Counted from the stretch's first letter, positions 45,150-57,029 are shown. The stretch is 64,000 nt of DNA from Diabrotica undecimpunctata (GCF_040954645.1 NC_092803.1:80328263-80392262), one strand, 5' to 3'. The notes: generated by a model from the letters alone, not told the origin. Program-made: numbers and translations.

Positions 45150-45840
45150 CCCAACTCTGTTATCTTAAGTAACTTACTAAGCGCTCTTCGAACCCTTAAA
45201 CAGATCTATCCCAAAGGTCCCCTTGACAAACTGATAAAACTAGAAAACTCATGCAGGCTCAAGAAAATTCTAGAAGTATCATATTTATATGGATTCCATC
45301 CCACATTGGCATTGCAGGCAACGAAAGACCGGGCCAGTGCGCGATTTGCCTATACCTATGTACAGATATAAAAAAAGCCGAGTACCGAAATATCGCAAGT
45401 GATATAAAAGCTTTAATTAAGAGTCGAGTTTTGTGCAAGTAAAAACACAGATGGCAATCTTCTCAAAAATCACAGAAGCAAATTAAAAATAACGTTATCG
45501 CTTGGAAACTTTTAACCAGGATCAGCAGAGAACAATTGGACATAACGAGATTACGAATTGGACACACGGAACTTACTTATTCATATCTATTGTCTAAAAG
45601 TAATTATAAAACTATTTATGAAACATGTAATGTACAAGTTACCATTCCATTTGTTAATTCTGGTCCCTACTTTTGCCAATTTCTTATCGCATTTAACGTA
45701 CCTAACAGTAAAAGTAATTTATTAGGCACTAATTTTTCAGCGAATAGTATTGTAAATTTTTGAAAATCTATAGAAATATTTTATAAAATCTAACTTTGTA
45801 ATTATGTAACCCCCGCTGGTAACCATGATGTTGGATAAGG
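45150..45840 (+). mobile_element. I/Jockey-like LINE 3'-end fragment
   Basis: The plus strand encodes the last RNase H motif IIFIWIPSHIGIAGNE and, after a stop and a short gap, TRLRIGHTELTYSYLLSK plus a CETC-like remnant, the usual C terminus of LINEs related to the one at 5281-10320. Truncated at the 5' side. Confidence 0.7.
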
Positions 45841-46861
45841 TGGTTATTTCTAAATAAAAAAAATATTACATACAGTAAAATATTCGCATCTACTCACTAC
45901 AAAAAACCGTTCAAATCTGACTGAATTTGCTTTAGTAATGTCCCTCTCAAAAAGCAGGTACACGACGTTTCTACTTGAACAATGAAATGTTCAGGTAGAT
46001 GCTATTCAGGGAGAGCCTACTAAATAATTTAGGAACGGACGTTGACTTACTCAGAATCGCATAATTTCCATTCATATAAGTTTATAAATCACAAAATAAA
46101 AAACTTTAAATTTTTTGAATTGTCATCTGTCATCTATCACCTGTCATCGTCATGTTTATGAAATAGATTCCCGATTGTGATGCATACTGGCCACATATGA
46201 GAGAATATTCGTATTTACTAGGTTTGAAATAACAATAATTTAAGAACGGTGGTTCGTAAGGAAAAAAGTAATAATACCATGCTTCTGGAGAATTTTATAG
46301 TCAACAAACTTTTTCTGGTCTATTTTCAGGTAGCCTTCACTGTTTTAAAGATATAGGCAAAAAACAAAAATGTGTAACCTTTGACCTTAAATAAACGTTA
46401 TTTGTAATAATGAATTCAAGACCTGTACAAAAATCCTGCCTATTGGGATTTAATGCAAACTCTGTACTTTTTTCCTCTATTTTGTCTGGGTTAAAACAAA
46501 GGCTAGTGCCGTTTTAAACGTCATTATATCTCCATCAAAAAGTATTTAACTTTTGCTAAGTTTTTTTCTATTTTGCCCCCTGCCATCCTATAGAGGTGCT
46601 TCCTGGTATCGATAAGGATTAAGATTTTCTGTGTCATTTCATTTACTATTTTATTGCTTAAGTTATTGTGAATGATTTTTGTCTATTTTGCATTGTATTG
46701 TCCATGTTGGGTGTTATTTCATATAAGATATTTTATTTTTCATGATAGCTGATAGTACCTTAAATATCTCCCTATCATAAAACCGATCAGGTTGCTTCTG
46801 ATTTCGTGCCCAAATAATTATTAAACATAATTGTACAATAAGTACTAAGGTTTTTTCTTAC
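45841..46861. other. Gr intron start, no recognised element
   Basis: About 1 kb immediately downstream (transcript sense) of Gr exon A. A short degenerate TGTCATC repeat lies at 46119-46150. Nothing else recognised. Confidence 0.5.
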
Positions 46862-47635
46862 CAAATTAACAAATAAAGGTGAACCAAAATGTAGTAATAC
46901 ATTTATAGGAGTGTGCAAATTTCCCAAATATCTTTTATAGATAATAAAAATCATCACATGTACATTGTTTGCAACTTGCACTATGAAGTAAAAATGATGG
47001 AATAAAAAACGATGACCAAAGAGCTGATTAAAACATGTGATATTGTTATTTACGTCCCGAAATGAATCATAAATACGCCAGTTTTCGCTAACATTTGTAG
47101 AAGCATGTGTAATTTGTATGTAACTGCATAATTCTCTAATCCTGTGACGAAATAATAGAGCAAAGTGTCCGGCCAATAGTGAAGTAGATATAGAAATATA
47201 TCGTTGAAATGTAGATGTAAAGCATATAACATATACAGCGTTCAGAGTGCAGTTAAAGTACAGGAAAATTATAAATATCAGTAAGAAAATTATTTGTTCA
47301 AACGGTACTCTAACATGATATTTAAGTGTACTTAAGATGGTCTTCCAATGTGTTCGTGATCTAAAATTAGAGACAATTATTATTGATAACACTTCTACAA
47401 GGTTAACGATGTGTAAAAAGACGGAAGTCAAACTTGGCACTCCATATGTTCTTATCAAATATATACTAACTATAATTGTTATAGTCGACATAAATGTTAT
47501 TAATAAAACGCAATATATTTGATTAAACGTTTTTCGTGTGTCATTCCATGGAACGACAGCAATACATTTGGCTGATACGAATAAAATTTTGTAAACTATG
47601 TTCTCTCTGTTAGAATTTATAAGCATTTCAGGCAT
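46862..47635 (-). CDS. Gustatory receptor, alternative first exon A
   Basis: Encodes up to 258 residues from ATG at 47635 to a donor TTG|GTAAGA at 46861-46860, phase 0. It has a 13-20 residue N-terminal extension compared with exons B and C, then ILFVSAKCIAVVPWNDTRKT with the conserved PW and NQIY. Four to five hydrophobic helices follow. FNQLFGHRFLFHHFYFIVQV and NNVHVM align with the other two. Past the donor the frame stays open for 24 residues, then stops. Joined to 11613-11891 it would give 350 residues. The implied intron is about 35 kb and contains gypsy element 1. Confidence 0.8.
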
Positions 47636-48046
47636 CCTACACTGTTGCTACTTATTTTAGCTGGTGTACTTATCGATAACGTGTTTTGGATACTCGGCGA
47701 TAACAAATTATAAATAATATAGGTAATGAGTAATCACCTAAGTACAGGGTAATTATAGAGGAAGAATAAGCCACAACAATATTATTATACAATATTAAAT
47801 AAAAACGAATATTAATACATGTATCTGCTTATCTATACATTATTTTTTAATTTGTGAATCTTTTAAACAGACATCCACATAGTTTTACAAATAAATACTA
47901 ATATTATAATTTCAAAACAGCTAGACTTTGTTAAAATGAGTCTTTCTTACTTGCAGAGTGGCTTCTCCTTTTCGAAGTTTGGCTATGAATAGTCTGTATT
48001 ATTTATATCCAAAATACCTATAAAATATTTATATTTGCCCTGTTAA
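47636..48046. other. Upstream flank of Gr exon A
   Basis: About 400 bp between the Gr start codon and the piggyBac-like element; the likely place of a promoter. No specific element recognised. Confidence 0.4.
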
Positions 48047-48500
48047 CCCTTTCCAGTCAGATGGTCCCATTTGGGATCATAGCAATGTTTTCTGCTTTAG
48101 CGGCTAAGGAAACTACTTACGTTGCCTCACTACTAAATGACGCTGCATTAATTTATTTGACAATTCTATCAGTAAGCGTTAGTCACATTTCAATGTAAAA
48201 CTTTGTAGTGAAACAACGATCATTAATTCACTGTAAATTTCAAATCATTCCAATGTGAGTAATTGAACCAGAAAATTGCACGAAAAAAATTATTTTGCTT
48301 CTTACATTGTTTTTATTTGATAATATGTATTATAGTTTACCCATATTTACAAGATTGCTTATGTAAACATTATAAATATCAACGAATCCAAATGGAATCA
48401 TTGGGCCATTTTAGAGGTCCCAAAGGGAGTCATTGGGAAGTCGTGTGAATTTTGTTTCTGTCAATAAAATACAAAAGTACAATAAACTTTTTTTGTTCAG

Positions 48501-48587
48501 ATGGATCGTGTGTTCAAAACTACCAAAACCAAACTTTCTTCTCGAGAATTGCAAAATCTGTCCCAGGAAGAGGTAGTTGGTCTTCTT
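48501..48587 (+). pseudogene. piggyBac transposase, N-terminal piece
   Basis: ATG at 48501 opens MDRVFKTTKTKLSSRELQN and continues to VVGLL, where the gypsy 2 LTR begins. The frame resumes at DNSNIEFDVDSE on the far side (54172). Confidence 0.65.
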
Positions 48588-49272
48588 TGTAACGATGCTT
48601 TGATCGTTTAACAGTTCGAACCGTGGGAGTGTCAATATTTGCGCATCCACTTCTACAACGTGAGGGTCGAGTGGGATTCAGAACGGCTATTTAAGGCGTG
48701 TGAATAGCGGAATTAGACAGTCTTGTAGCTAGCGCTCTAGGCTCCCTGACTCGCCGGTGTAGTGAACCGGCGAGCCATTCTGGACAGAGATAGTTCCGTA
48801 TTGAAGATCATACTCTGTCCCTAACCAAGCGGAACCAATCGGTATTGCGTATTGAGCATTACCGTGGATCTGCACAGAACCAACCGGGACAGAGATTTCC
48901 GTATTGAGGATCATACTCTGTCCTTAGCCAAGCGGAACCCGTCGGCATTGTGTATTGAACATTGCCGCGGGTCTGCACAGCTAAATATTTTGTTTGCGAG
49001 CATATTCGGAGCTTTCGCTGAATTGAAGCGAAAGCGAGTATATTAGTAGTACTTTTTAATTTCTTTTCTTTTATAGACGTTTGCCGGGGAATTCATTCAT
49101 CGCGGGACCCAGACGGAAACGTAGAATTCATTTTATTTTTGTTTTATAAGTATACAACGTAGAATCCCTTTTTTTGGTTTTTATTTATTGTATATATATA
49201 CTTAATAGATTTATTTTTATTTCAAACCTGTGTTTTACTGAGTCTGTTGCCCCGAAAGAGCTACCCATCACA
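48588..49272 (+). repeat. Gypsy 2, 5' LTR
   Basis: 685 bp. Contains two imperfect tandem units of about 100 bp (48777-48980), each with GATCATACTCTGTCC, CAAGCGGAAC and a CTGCACAG ending. They could be regulatory repeats. Also a hairpin word CTCGCCGGTGTAGTGAACCG at about 48750. Confidence 0.95.
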
Positions 49273-49300
49273 AACTGGCGCCCGAGCAAAAATTAATAAC

Positions 49301-50326
49301 ATGCCGACAGATAAAGACACAGACTCAGTAACAGGTACGTCGTGGATAAACCGACTTTGCAAAGAGGAATTGCAGAGCGAGGCCGAAAAATACGGCTTAA
49401 ATCCCAAGGGAACCTTCGACGAATTGAGAGCACGACTCAGAACCTATTTTAAAAATCGCGAGGAAGCTACAGGAACAATCCCAAAAGAAAAAACTTCCAA
49501 GGGAGCAGAATCCGACACACTGGCCCAGGAAATTTCGGGCATCCTAAGACAATTACAGGAATTAACAATAACGAAACAAATGGGGCAACCAGAATTGCTA
49601 AATCAAGTACGAAAGTGGAACACACACTTCGACAAGAAACATTCGGATGCAATAGAATTCTTAGAGAGGATAGACGAATTAAGCTTGGCCTACGAGATCG
49701 ATAAACAAGATCTACTAAGAGCATTACCTGAATTATTAGGAGACCACGCTTTGTTATGGTACAGAAACAATAACAAAAATTGGAAGTCATGGACAGATTT
49801 CAGCGAAGATTTTAAAAAAGCTTTCTATCCCAGGCGATATTTGCTACAACTAGAAGAGGAAATCCGAAACAGAAGATAGAGACAGAACGAACCAGTAGAT
49901 AGATATATCACGGAGATTCAAACAATAATCAGACGAGAAGGCTCTTTTTCCAAAAACCAAGAACTCGAAAGGATATACAAAAATTTGTTACCAGAATATA
50001 AGCTTTATGCTCGCCGCCGGGATTTCGGAAACTTAGCCGAATTACAGGATTTAGCCCAAGAATACGAAGCTCTAGAAGACGAAAAGACCCGAGCAAATCA
50101 GATTTGCCGTGGAAACTGGAGACGCACGGAGCAAGCAGAGTACGATGCGAAAACGGCATGCTTTAGATGCAAGATGCCAGGTCACAGCCGTAAAAACTGC
50201 AAAAACCCATGGAAAAAGTTTTGTTCGCGTTGCAGCAGAGAAGAGGTTTACAGCAGCGACTGCTGTTTCAGGCGTCAGGGAAACGAATTACAGACTGGAG
50301 AAACAAGGAGTCGTCCCAGTCTGTAA
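49301..50326 (+). pseudogene. Gypsy 2 Gag with one nonsense codon
   Basis: Begins at MPTDKDTD just after the primer site. N-terminal SAP-like segment (LCKEELQSEAEKYGLNPKGT, then FDELRARLRTYF). Gag core around DAIEFLERIDELSLAYEI and ALLWYRNNNKNWKSW. A single in-frame TAG at 49877-49879 interrupts the frame, which otherwise continues unbroken to TAA at 50324-50326. Near the end is a CX2CX4HX4C knuckle (CFRCKMPGHSRKNC) and a second partial Cys cluster CSRCSREE...DC. The rest of the element looks intact, so the nonsense codon is either recent or bypassed by readthrough. Confidence 0.85.
50278..50324 (+). promoter_or_regulatory. Programmed -1 ribosomal frameshift signal
   Basis: Slippery heptamer GGGAAAC at 50278-50284, in the gag frame as G GGA AAC, is followed by a 3-5 nt spacer. 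A stem of at least 9 bp comes next (ACAGACTGG at 50290-50298 with CCAGTCTGT at 50316-50324; two more A-T pairs extend it). The pol frame is -1 relative to gag and is open across this site, and the gag stop overlaps the end of the stem. All parts fit the standard signal. Confidence 0.8.
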
Positions 50327-53300
50327 AACAAGATTCGACTCCATTCGTTTTCGCCGTTACACAGCCAGCAAGCAATGACATTCGACTGTTCGCATCACTA
50401 AAAATAGGGCAAAGAACATACAGAGCGCTCATCGACACAGGAACTACTAAAAGTTACGTCGGGGATAGAATAGCTCAGATATACAAGGACTCTCTAGATA
50501 GCTACAGCGGGAGAACAAGACTAGCAAATGGAGCGTCAATCGAGCTTAACCAGAAGTTGACAATTGAATGCGAGATCGATAAGTTACAAACCCGACAAAC
50601 ATTCATAGTAATGCCAGGGTTGACGGAAGATGCATTAATAGGAGTGGAATTCCTCAGGAACCATTCTATCGAACTTAAATTCGATAAATATACGACCGAA
50701 CAATACATACAACATCAAGAAGAGACATGTAACACTTTAAAAGACTCCACTCAAAATACGGAGTTAGAAAGGTTCCTAAGAAAAGAACTAAGGGAGTTTG
50801 AGAACATAACAGGACCCACGAACTTAATAAGACACGAAATAAAATTGAAGAAAAAGTGCGATCCAGTCAAGCAGCCTTATAGGCGGCACAATCCCGCAAT
50901 GCTACAGATCATCAACCAAGAAGTGAACAAAATGTTAAAAGAAGGAACCATCGAACCCTCCACAAGTGGTTGGAGTTCACCGATCGTACTAGTTAGGAAA
51001 AAGGATAACTCGTACAGATTTTGCATTGACTTTAGAAAAGTCAACGAACTATCAGATAAGGACGCATATCCGTTACCCAGAATATCGGAAATTCTGGATA
51101 GACTTAAGGAAGCAAATTTTATATCGACCCTCGATTTGAAACAGGGATATTTTCAAATACCCCTAGAAGAAACAAGCCGCCCAGTGACAGCATTCAGCGT
51201 ACCCGGAAAAGGCCATTTTCAGTTCAAAACCACCCCATTCGGACTGCATTCCGCAGGAGCCACTTTCCAACGCCTACTGGATAAGGTAATACCTCCCGAT
51301 ATGGAATTCGCGTTTGCCTACTTGGATGATATCGTAGTAATATCTAAAACGCTCCAAGAGCATTTAAATCACCTACATGAAGTTTTCCGAAGACTGAAAG
51401 AAGCCAGATTACAGCTGAACTTCGAGAAATGCACGTTTTGCCAGTCAGAACTCAGATACTTAGGACATGTGGTTGGAGCAGAAGGAATAAAAACCGACCC
51501 GGAGAAAACCAACGCTATAACCGGACTTACAGCACCGAGAAATGTGCGTCAACTCCGCCGGTTCCTAGGAATAACATCATGGTACCGCCGATTCATAGAG
51601 AACTATTCGACAATAGCAGGACCGCTAAACATGCTTCTGAAGAAGAAGATAAGATGGAAATGGACCGATAAGCAGGAAAACGCGTTTGAAGAGCTAAAAT
51701 CAAAACTTACATCGGCCCCAGTATTAGCATGCCCCGATTTTTCGAAAACATTTTACCTGCAAACAGATGCGTCGAACTGTGGACTTGGAGTTGCACTAAC
51801 ACAGAAATACGACGGCCAGGATAAAGTAATTGCATATGCTAGTCGAACCCTCACACCAGCCGAGACAAAATATTCCACAACGGAAAAAGAATGTCTATCC
51901 ATCGTGTACGGGATAAAGCAAATGAGGCCGTATATAGAAGGATACAATTTTAAGGTCATATCAGACCATCAGTCCCTCAAATGGCTGAAGAACCTTAAAA
52001 ACCCGTCAGGTCGGTTAGCCAGGTGGAGTTTAGAACTGCAACAGTACGATTTCGAGGTAATATATAGAAAGGGAGTCCTCAACAAGGTAGCAGATGCTTT
52101 GTCACGACAACCACAAGAAAACCAGAGCGAAGAACCAGAGTCGGAATTATTAGCATCAGAACTGGAATCATGCAGTTGGTACGATAATTTATATAGGAAT
52201 GTACTCCAGAACCCAGACGATTTCCCGGATTTACAAATATCAAACGGGAAATTATATAAACACGTTTGGAGCAGCCGTAATTTAGCCGACCCAGAGTTTA
52301 ATAACCCATGGAAATTATGCGTACCAAGATATAAAAGGAAAGATATTTTGGAGAAAAATCATGACTCGACCACAGCAGGCCACTTAGGAATTGCAAAAAC
52401 AATTTGCCGAATAGCGCAAAAGTACTATTGGCCTAAGATGTTTAAACAAATTGCAGACTACGTTAGAGCCTGTACGAAGTGCCTCCAATATAAACCGTCT
52501 CAAATGCAACCAGCCGGGAAAATGCAACCGTCCACTGTAGAAAAGCCTTGGCATACTGTCTCAATTGACTTAATGGGACCATTCCCAAGATCTGCAAAAG
52601 GAAACATTTTCTTAATAGTCGTGCAAGACCGGTTTACCAAATGGGTCGTCGCCCAGCCAATAAGAGCAGCATCTACGAACTCAATCATCGACACTCTACG
52701 ATCAAAAGTAGTCATGCAATTCGGTATCCCGAAGAAAATCATCTCGGACAACGGCGCGCAATTCACAAGCGGAAATTTTAAGGCGTTCCTAAAGGCCTAT
52801 AACATAAATCACATTCTAACACCGCCGTACTCACCTCAATGCAATCCAGTAGAACGAATGAACAAAGTACTGAAAACGATGATAGCTACTTACGTGGAGA
52901 ATAACCATAAAGACTGGGACAAATTCATACCAGAATTCTGCTACGCCATAAATTCGTCAAGACACGATTCAACAGGATTTTCACCAGCGCTTCTTAATTT
53001 CGGAAGGGAATTAGACACAACAGAGGCGACAAATGGACAAGATATACAGGGGTATGCAGAAAACTTAAACAAGTTAGAAGCGTTAAGAGAACTAGCGAAA
53101 GTGCACATGGAACACGCTTTCGAGGACCAAAAGAAACATTATGATCTAAGACAAAGAGACTGGCAGCCACATCCAGGAGATCGAGTCATGAAAAAGGAAC
53201 ACCATCTATCATCGGCTAGTGCAGCTTTCACCAGCAAACTAGCGCCGAAGTACTCAGGACCATACATAGTAACGTCAGTGATATCACCAGTAATAGTAAA

Positions 53301-53382
53301 ACTGAAATTGGCCGATAGTAGTAGCCGCAAGCAGACGACGGCGCATGTAAAAGATTTAAAACCGTGGGTAGGAAGATTGTGA
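50285..53382 (+). CDS. Gypsy 2 Pol polyprotein (protease, RT, RNase H, integrase)
   Basis: An open frame extends from 50209 to a stop at 53380-53382 (1057 residues counted from the ORF's first ATG, which is probably not used; entry is by -1 frameshift at 50284). Residue numbers from 50209: protease DTG at 76, RT YLDD at 371, RNase H DAS at 520, integrase zinc region HDSTTAGHLG...CTKC, catalytic D787, D847, E882 (spacing 59 and 34), then a C-terminal region with SGPYIVTSV. No env, no macrodomain and no CCCH finger, unlike gypsy 1. Uninterrupted. Confidence 0.92.
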
Positions 53383-53468
53383 TAAAGATACCGAGAGGGA
53401 TAGATGACATCAAAAGGCTGTAGACACCATATACACAAAAAAAAAGGTATGTTACTTTTTTTTTTTTT

Positions 53469-53481
53469 AAAGAGAAGGGGG
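53469..53481 (+). promoter_or_regulatory. Gypsy 2 polypurine tract
   Basis: AAAGAGAAGGGGG directly before the 3' LTR, preceded by a T run. Confidence 0.8.
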
Positions 53482-54166
53482 TGTAACGATGCTTTGATCG
53501 TTTAACAGTTCGAACCGTGGGAGTGTCAATATTTGCGCATCCACTTCTACAACGTGAGGGTCGAGTGGGATTCAGAACGGCTATTTAAGGCGTGTGAATA
53601 GCGGAATTAGACAGTCTTGTAGCTAGCGCTCTAGGCTCCCTGACTCGCCGGTGTAGTGAACCGGCGAGCCATTCTGGACAGAGATAGTTCCGTATTGAGG
53701 ATCATACTCTGTCCCTAACCAAGCGGAACCCATCGGTATTGCGTATTGAGCATTACCGTGGATCTGCACAGAACCAACCGGGACAGAGATTTCCGTATTG
53801 AGGATCATACTCTATCCTTAGCCAAGCGGAACCCGTCGGCATTGTGTATTGAACATTGCCGCGGGTCTGCACAGCTAAATATTTTGTTTGCGAGCATATT
53901 CGGAGCTTTCGCTGAATTGAAGCGAAAGCGAGTATATTAGTAGTACTAATTAATTTCTTTTCTTTTATAGACGTTTGCCGGGGAATTCATTCATCGCGGG
54001 ACCCAGACGGAAACGTAGAATTCATTTTATTTTTGTTTTATAAGTATACAACGTAGAATCCCTTTTTTTGGTTTTTATTTATTGTATATATATACTTAAT
54101 AGATTTATTTTTATTTCAAACCTGTGTTTTACTGAGTCTGTTGCCCCGAAAGAGCTACCCATCACA
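53482..54166 (+). repeat. Gypsy 2, 3' LTR
   Basis: 685 bp, about five mismatches to the 5' LTR (for example GAAGATCAT versus GAGGATCAT, ACCAATCGG versus CCCATCGG, and CTTTTTAAT versus CTAATTAAT). This suggests a recent but older insertion than gypsy 1. Confidence 0.95.
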
Positions 54167-54171
54167 TTCTT

Positions 54172-55250
54172 GACAACTCTAATATCGAATTTGATGTTGA
54201 TAGTGAGAAAGAGACTTCGGAAATAGAATTGATTGAAGAAACTCAAATAAAAGAATTATTGGAAAATATTGTTGAAGATAGAACTTGAACACCCAAGTTA
54301 CAAAAAATATGGAAGAAAAAACTGATGAAGAAATTACAGAAGAGTCACAAACAAGTCATGCCAAGAAAAAAAAGTATAGAAAAACAAACTTGGGCAGACA
54401 ACAATTCATTCATCGCGGGACCCAGACGGAAACGTAGAATTCATTTTATTTTTGTTTTATAAGTATACAACGTAGAATCCCTTTTTTTGGTTTTTATTTA
54501 TTGTATATATATACTTAATAGATTTATTTTTATTTCAAACCTGTGTTTTACTGAGTCTGTTGCCCCGAAAGAGCTACCCATCACAAACTGACAACTCTAA
54601 TATCGAATTTGATGTTGATAGTGAGAAAGAGACTTCGGAAATAGAATTGATTGAAGAAACTCAAATAAAAGAATTATTGGAAAATATTGTTGAAGATAGA
54701 ACTTGAACACCCAAGTTACAAAAAATATGGAAGAAAAAACTGATGAAGAAATTACAGAAGAGTCACAAACAAGTCATGCCAAGAAAAAAAAGTATAGAAA
54801 AACAAACTTGGGCAGACAACAATTCATTCATCGCGGGACCCAGACGGAAACGTAGAATTCATTTTATTTTTGTTTTATAAGTATACAACGTAGAATCCCT
54901 TTTTTTGGTTTTTATTTATTGTATATATATACTTAATAGATTTATTTTTATTTCAAACCTGTGTTTTACTGAGTCTGTTGCCCCGAAAGAGCTACCCATC
55001 ACAAACTGACAACTCTAATATCGAATTTGATGTTGATAGTGAGAAAGAGACTTCGGAAATAGAATTGATTGAAGAAACTCAAATAAAAGAATTATTGGAA
55101 AATATTGTTGAAGATAGAACTTGAACACCCAAGTTACAAAAAATATGGAAGAAAAAACTGATGAAGAAATTACAGAAGAGTCACAGACAAGTCATGCCAA
55201 GAAAAAAAAGTATAGAAAAACAAACTTGGGCAGACAACAATTCATTTGAT
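54172..55250 (+). repeat. Triplication of piggyBac segment alternating with partial LTR
   Basis: The piggyBac segment starting GACAACTCTAATATCG occurs at 54172, 54590 and 55008 (period 418 bp). Between copies lie two 183-bp pieces of gypsy 2 LTR 3' end (54403-54585 and about 54821-55003), each followed by AACT. The first junction is in AATTCATT, a word shared by the LTR and piggyBac sequence. The third piggyBac segment runs on into the rest of the transposase. Confidence 0.9.
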
Positions 55251-55253
55251 GTA

Positions 55254-56670
55254 AACAGCGAATACAGTGGTGATTTTTCGATTGATTAAAATATTTATAC
55301 GGCTTTTCAATATTTTAAAATGTTTTGTGACCACGATATTATTCAAAATTTTGCTGAGCAGACAAACTTGTATTATGTGCAAAAACACAGTAAAAATATT
55401 GATACAAATACAGCAGAGATAGAGCAGTTCTTAGGCATACATGTATTGAGTGGAATTGTTCGTGTTCCTTCATATACCATGTATTGGGCAGAAGCAACGC
55501 GATATAATACGATAGCTGATATCATGTCACGTAATCGTTTTAATAAACTGCGAGCATATTTTCACGTCAACGATAATTTGAAAGTCTCGTCTAGCAACAA
55601 TGATAAATTATATAAAGTAAGATCTTTCATTAAAAAAGTTCGACAAAATATGAATAAAATAGAACCTGAGGAATTCAACAGCATCAATGAGTTTATTATA
55701 ACATTCAAAGGACATAGTAATCTAAAGCAATATACATATAAGAAATAAACCTCAAATGGGCCATAAAAGTTTTTGCAAGAGCAGGACGCAGCGGCATACT
55801 ATACGATTTTGAGATATATGTGGGAAAAGAACAGTCCAAGATGAATCAGGTCTTGGAATTAGTGGGGAAATAGTACTGAAGTTGGTGAGAAATCTGCCAA
55901 ACCACATGAATTTAAAGATTTTTACGGATAATTGGTTCACATCTTATAATCTATTTATTAGTCTGAAAGAACGGGCTTCCTTGCTATAGGAACTGTAAGA
56001 AGTGGGCTGCTGGCAGGTTGTCTTTTTTCAGAAGACAAAGTTCTAATAGCAAAATTTCGTGGATCCTCTGATGTAAAAATAGACAGCAAAAAAAATAATA
56101 CTGCTCTCAAATGGTATGATAATAAGTCCGTCATAATAGCATCGAACCATATAGGAAAATATCCTCTTGATAAAGTGAAGAGATGGTGCAACAAGAGCAA
56201 AACCTACGTAAAAATCGAATGGCCAGCAATTGTCAAAGAATATAATATGTCGATGGGGGGTGTGGATTTGCATGGCATGCTTGTGAAACTGTATAGAATC
56301 CAAATTAAACCAAAAAGATTATATTTGAAAATAACATTTAATCTTATTGATACATGTATTGTCAACACCTGGTTGCTGTACCGAAGATACTGCAAATAAA
56401 AACAAGTGAAATACATCCTCATTCTCCAATTCAAATCTCAAGTTGGACATGCTTTACTGAAAGCTGAACATGAGAAAACGAGGACGTCCTTCTCAAGAGA
56501 ATACACCAAATAAGAGACAAGTAATGCATCCTGCACCAGTGCAAGATGTTCGATTTGATGGCGTAGGACACTGGCCACTACATGATCAAAATCGCAAAAG
56601 GTGCAAATTATGTATAAAGTGTTACTCTAAAATAAAATGTTCAAGTGCAATATTTTTTATGTTTAAACTA
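55254..56670 (+). pseudogene. piggyBac transposase, central and C-terminal parts
   Basis: Open pieces in several frames. 55320-55748 has FAEQTNLYYVQKHSKN, FLGIHVLSGIVRVPSYTMYW and MSRNRFNKLRAYFHVNDN, which precede the catalytic region. Then KVFARAGRSGILYDFEIYVG, KIFTDNW-like remains (the second catalytic Asp), and NNTALKWYDNKSVIIASNH (third Asp region). YNMSMGGVDLHGMLVKLYR (the MGGVD motif) is next. The C-terminal cysteine-rich part is RCKLCIKCYSKIKC. Frameshifts and stops separate the pieces. Confidence 0.8.
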
Positions 56671-57029
56671 TAATAAAAATTGTTTTTATAGTTTCCATGT
56701 ACAAAATAAATTGTTAATATGATAAGTGCAATAATAAACGTATTTCCTATTATAGTAATTCTTTTACCAGACCACTGTATCAAGTGTTATAAATGGATAA
56801 TTCAGGTACCACCAACGCCAGATGATTCCAAATGGGCTCAATTTTTTTTTGAGTTTGAAGACTCTAAGATACAAAATTTTTACAAAAGGTATTAACAATT
56901 ATTTTTTCTTGTATCGTTTTTTATAACATACATTTTTTTTTAATAAAATTTATTGAAAAATAATAATTTGGGCTGGAAAGGGTTAAGGATGAGTAGTGGT
57001 GCGTGGTGAGTTGTCTACGAATTACATTA

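Larger units (their letters stand above)
48588..54166 (+). mobile_element. Ty3/gypsy LTR retrotransposon 2
   Basis: 5579 bp with two 685-bp LTRs (TG...CA) differing at about five sites, flanked by TTCTT at 48583-48587 and 54167-54171. Primer-binding site TGGCGCCCGAGC at 49276. Separate gag and pol frames are joined by a -1 frameshift signal. Polypurine tract just before the 3' LTR. It is in the same orientation as the piggyBac transposase it interrupts. Confidence 0.95.
48047..56982 (+). mobile_element. piggyBac-like transposon, interrupted and rearranged
   Basis: Terminal CCCTTTCCAG at 48047 and CTGGAAAGGG ending at 56982, each flanked by TTAA (48043-48046 and 56983-56986), the hallmark target of piggyBac. 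Subterminal inverted words GGTCCCATTTGGGATCAT (left) and ATGATTCCAAATGGGC (right) support the pairing. Removing the LTR element (5579 bp plus a 5-bp duplication) and two surplus 418-bp repeat units leaves about 2.5 kb, the usual piggyBac size. The transposase is multiply broken. Confidence 0.85.

Noticed and set aside
46787..47635. Reading Gr exon ORFs to their stop codons as complete single-exon receptors
   Set aside because: All three lack the TYhhhhhQF end and have a strong GTAAGA donor at the same position; the sequence past the donor is not conserved between them.
48729..49046. Small ORFs in the gypsy 2 LTR (also at 53623-53940)
   Set aside because: They lie in the LTR tandem units, are present in both LTRs only because those are copies, and resemble no protein.
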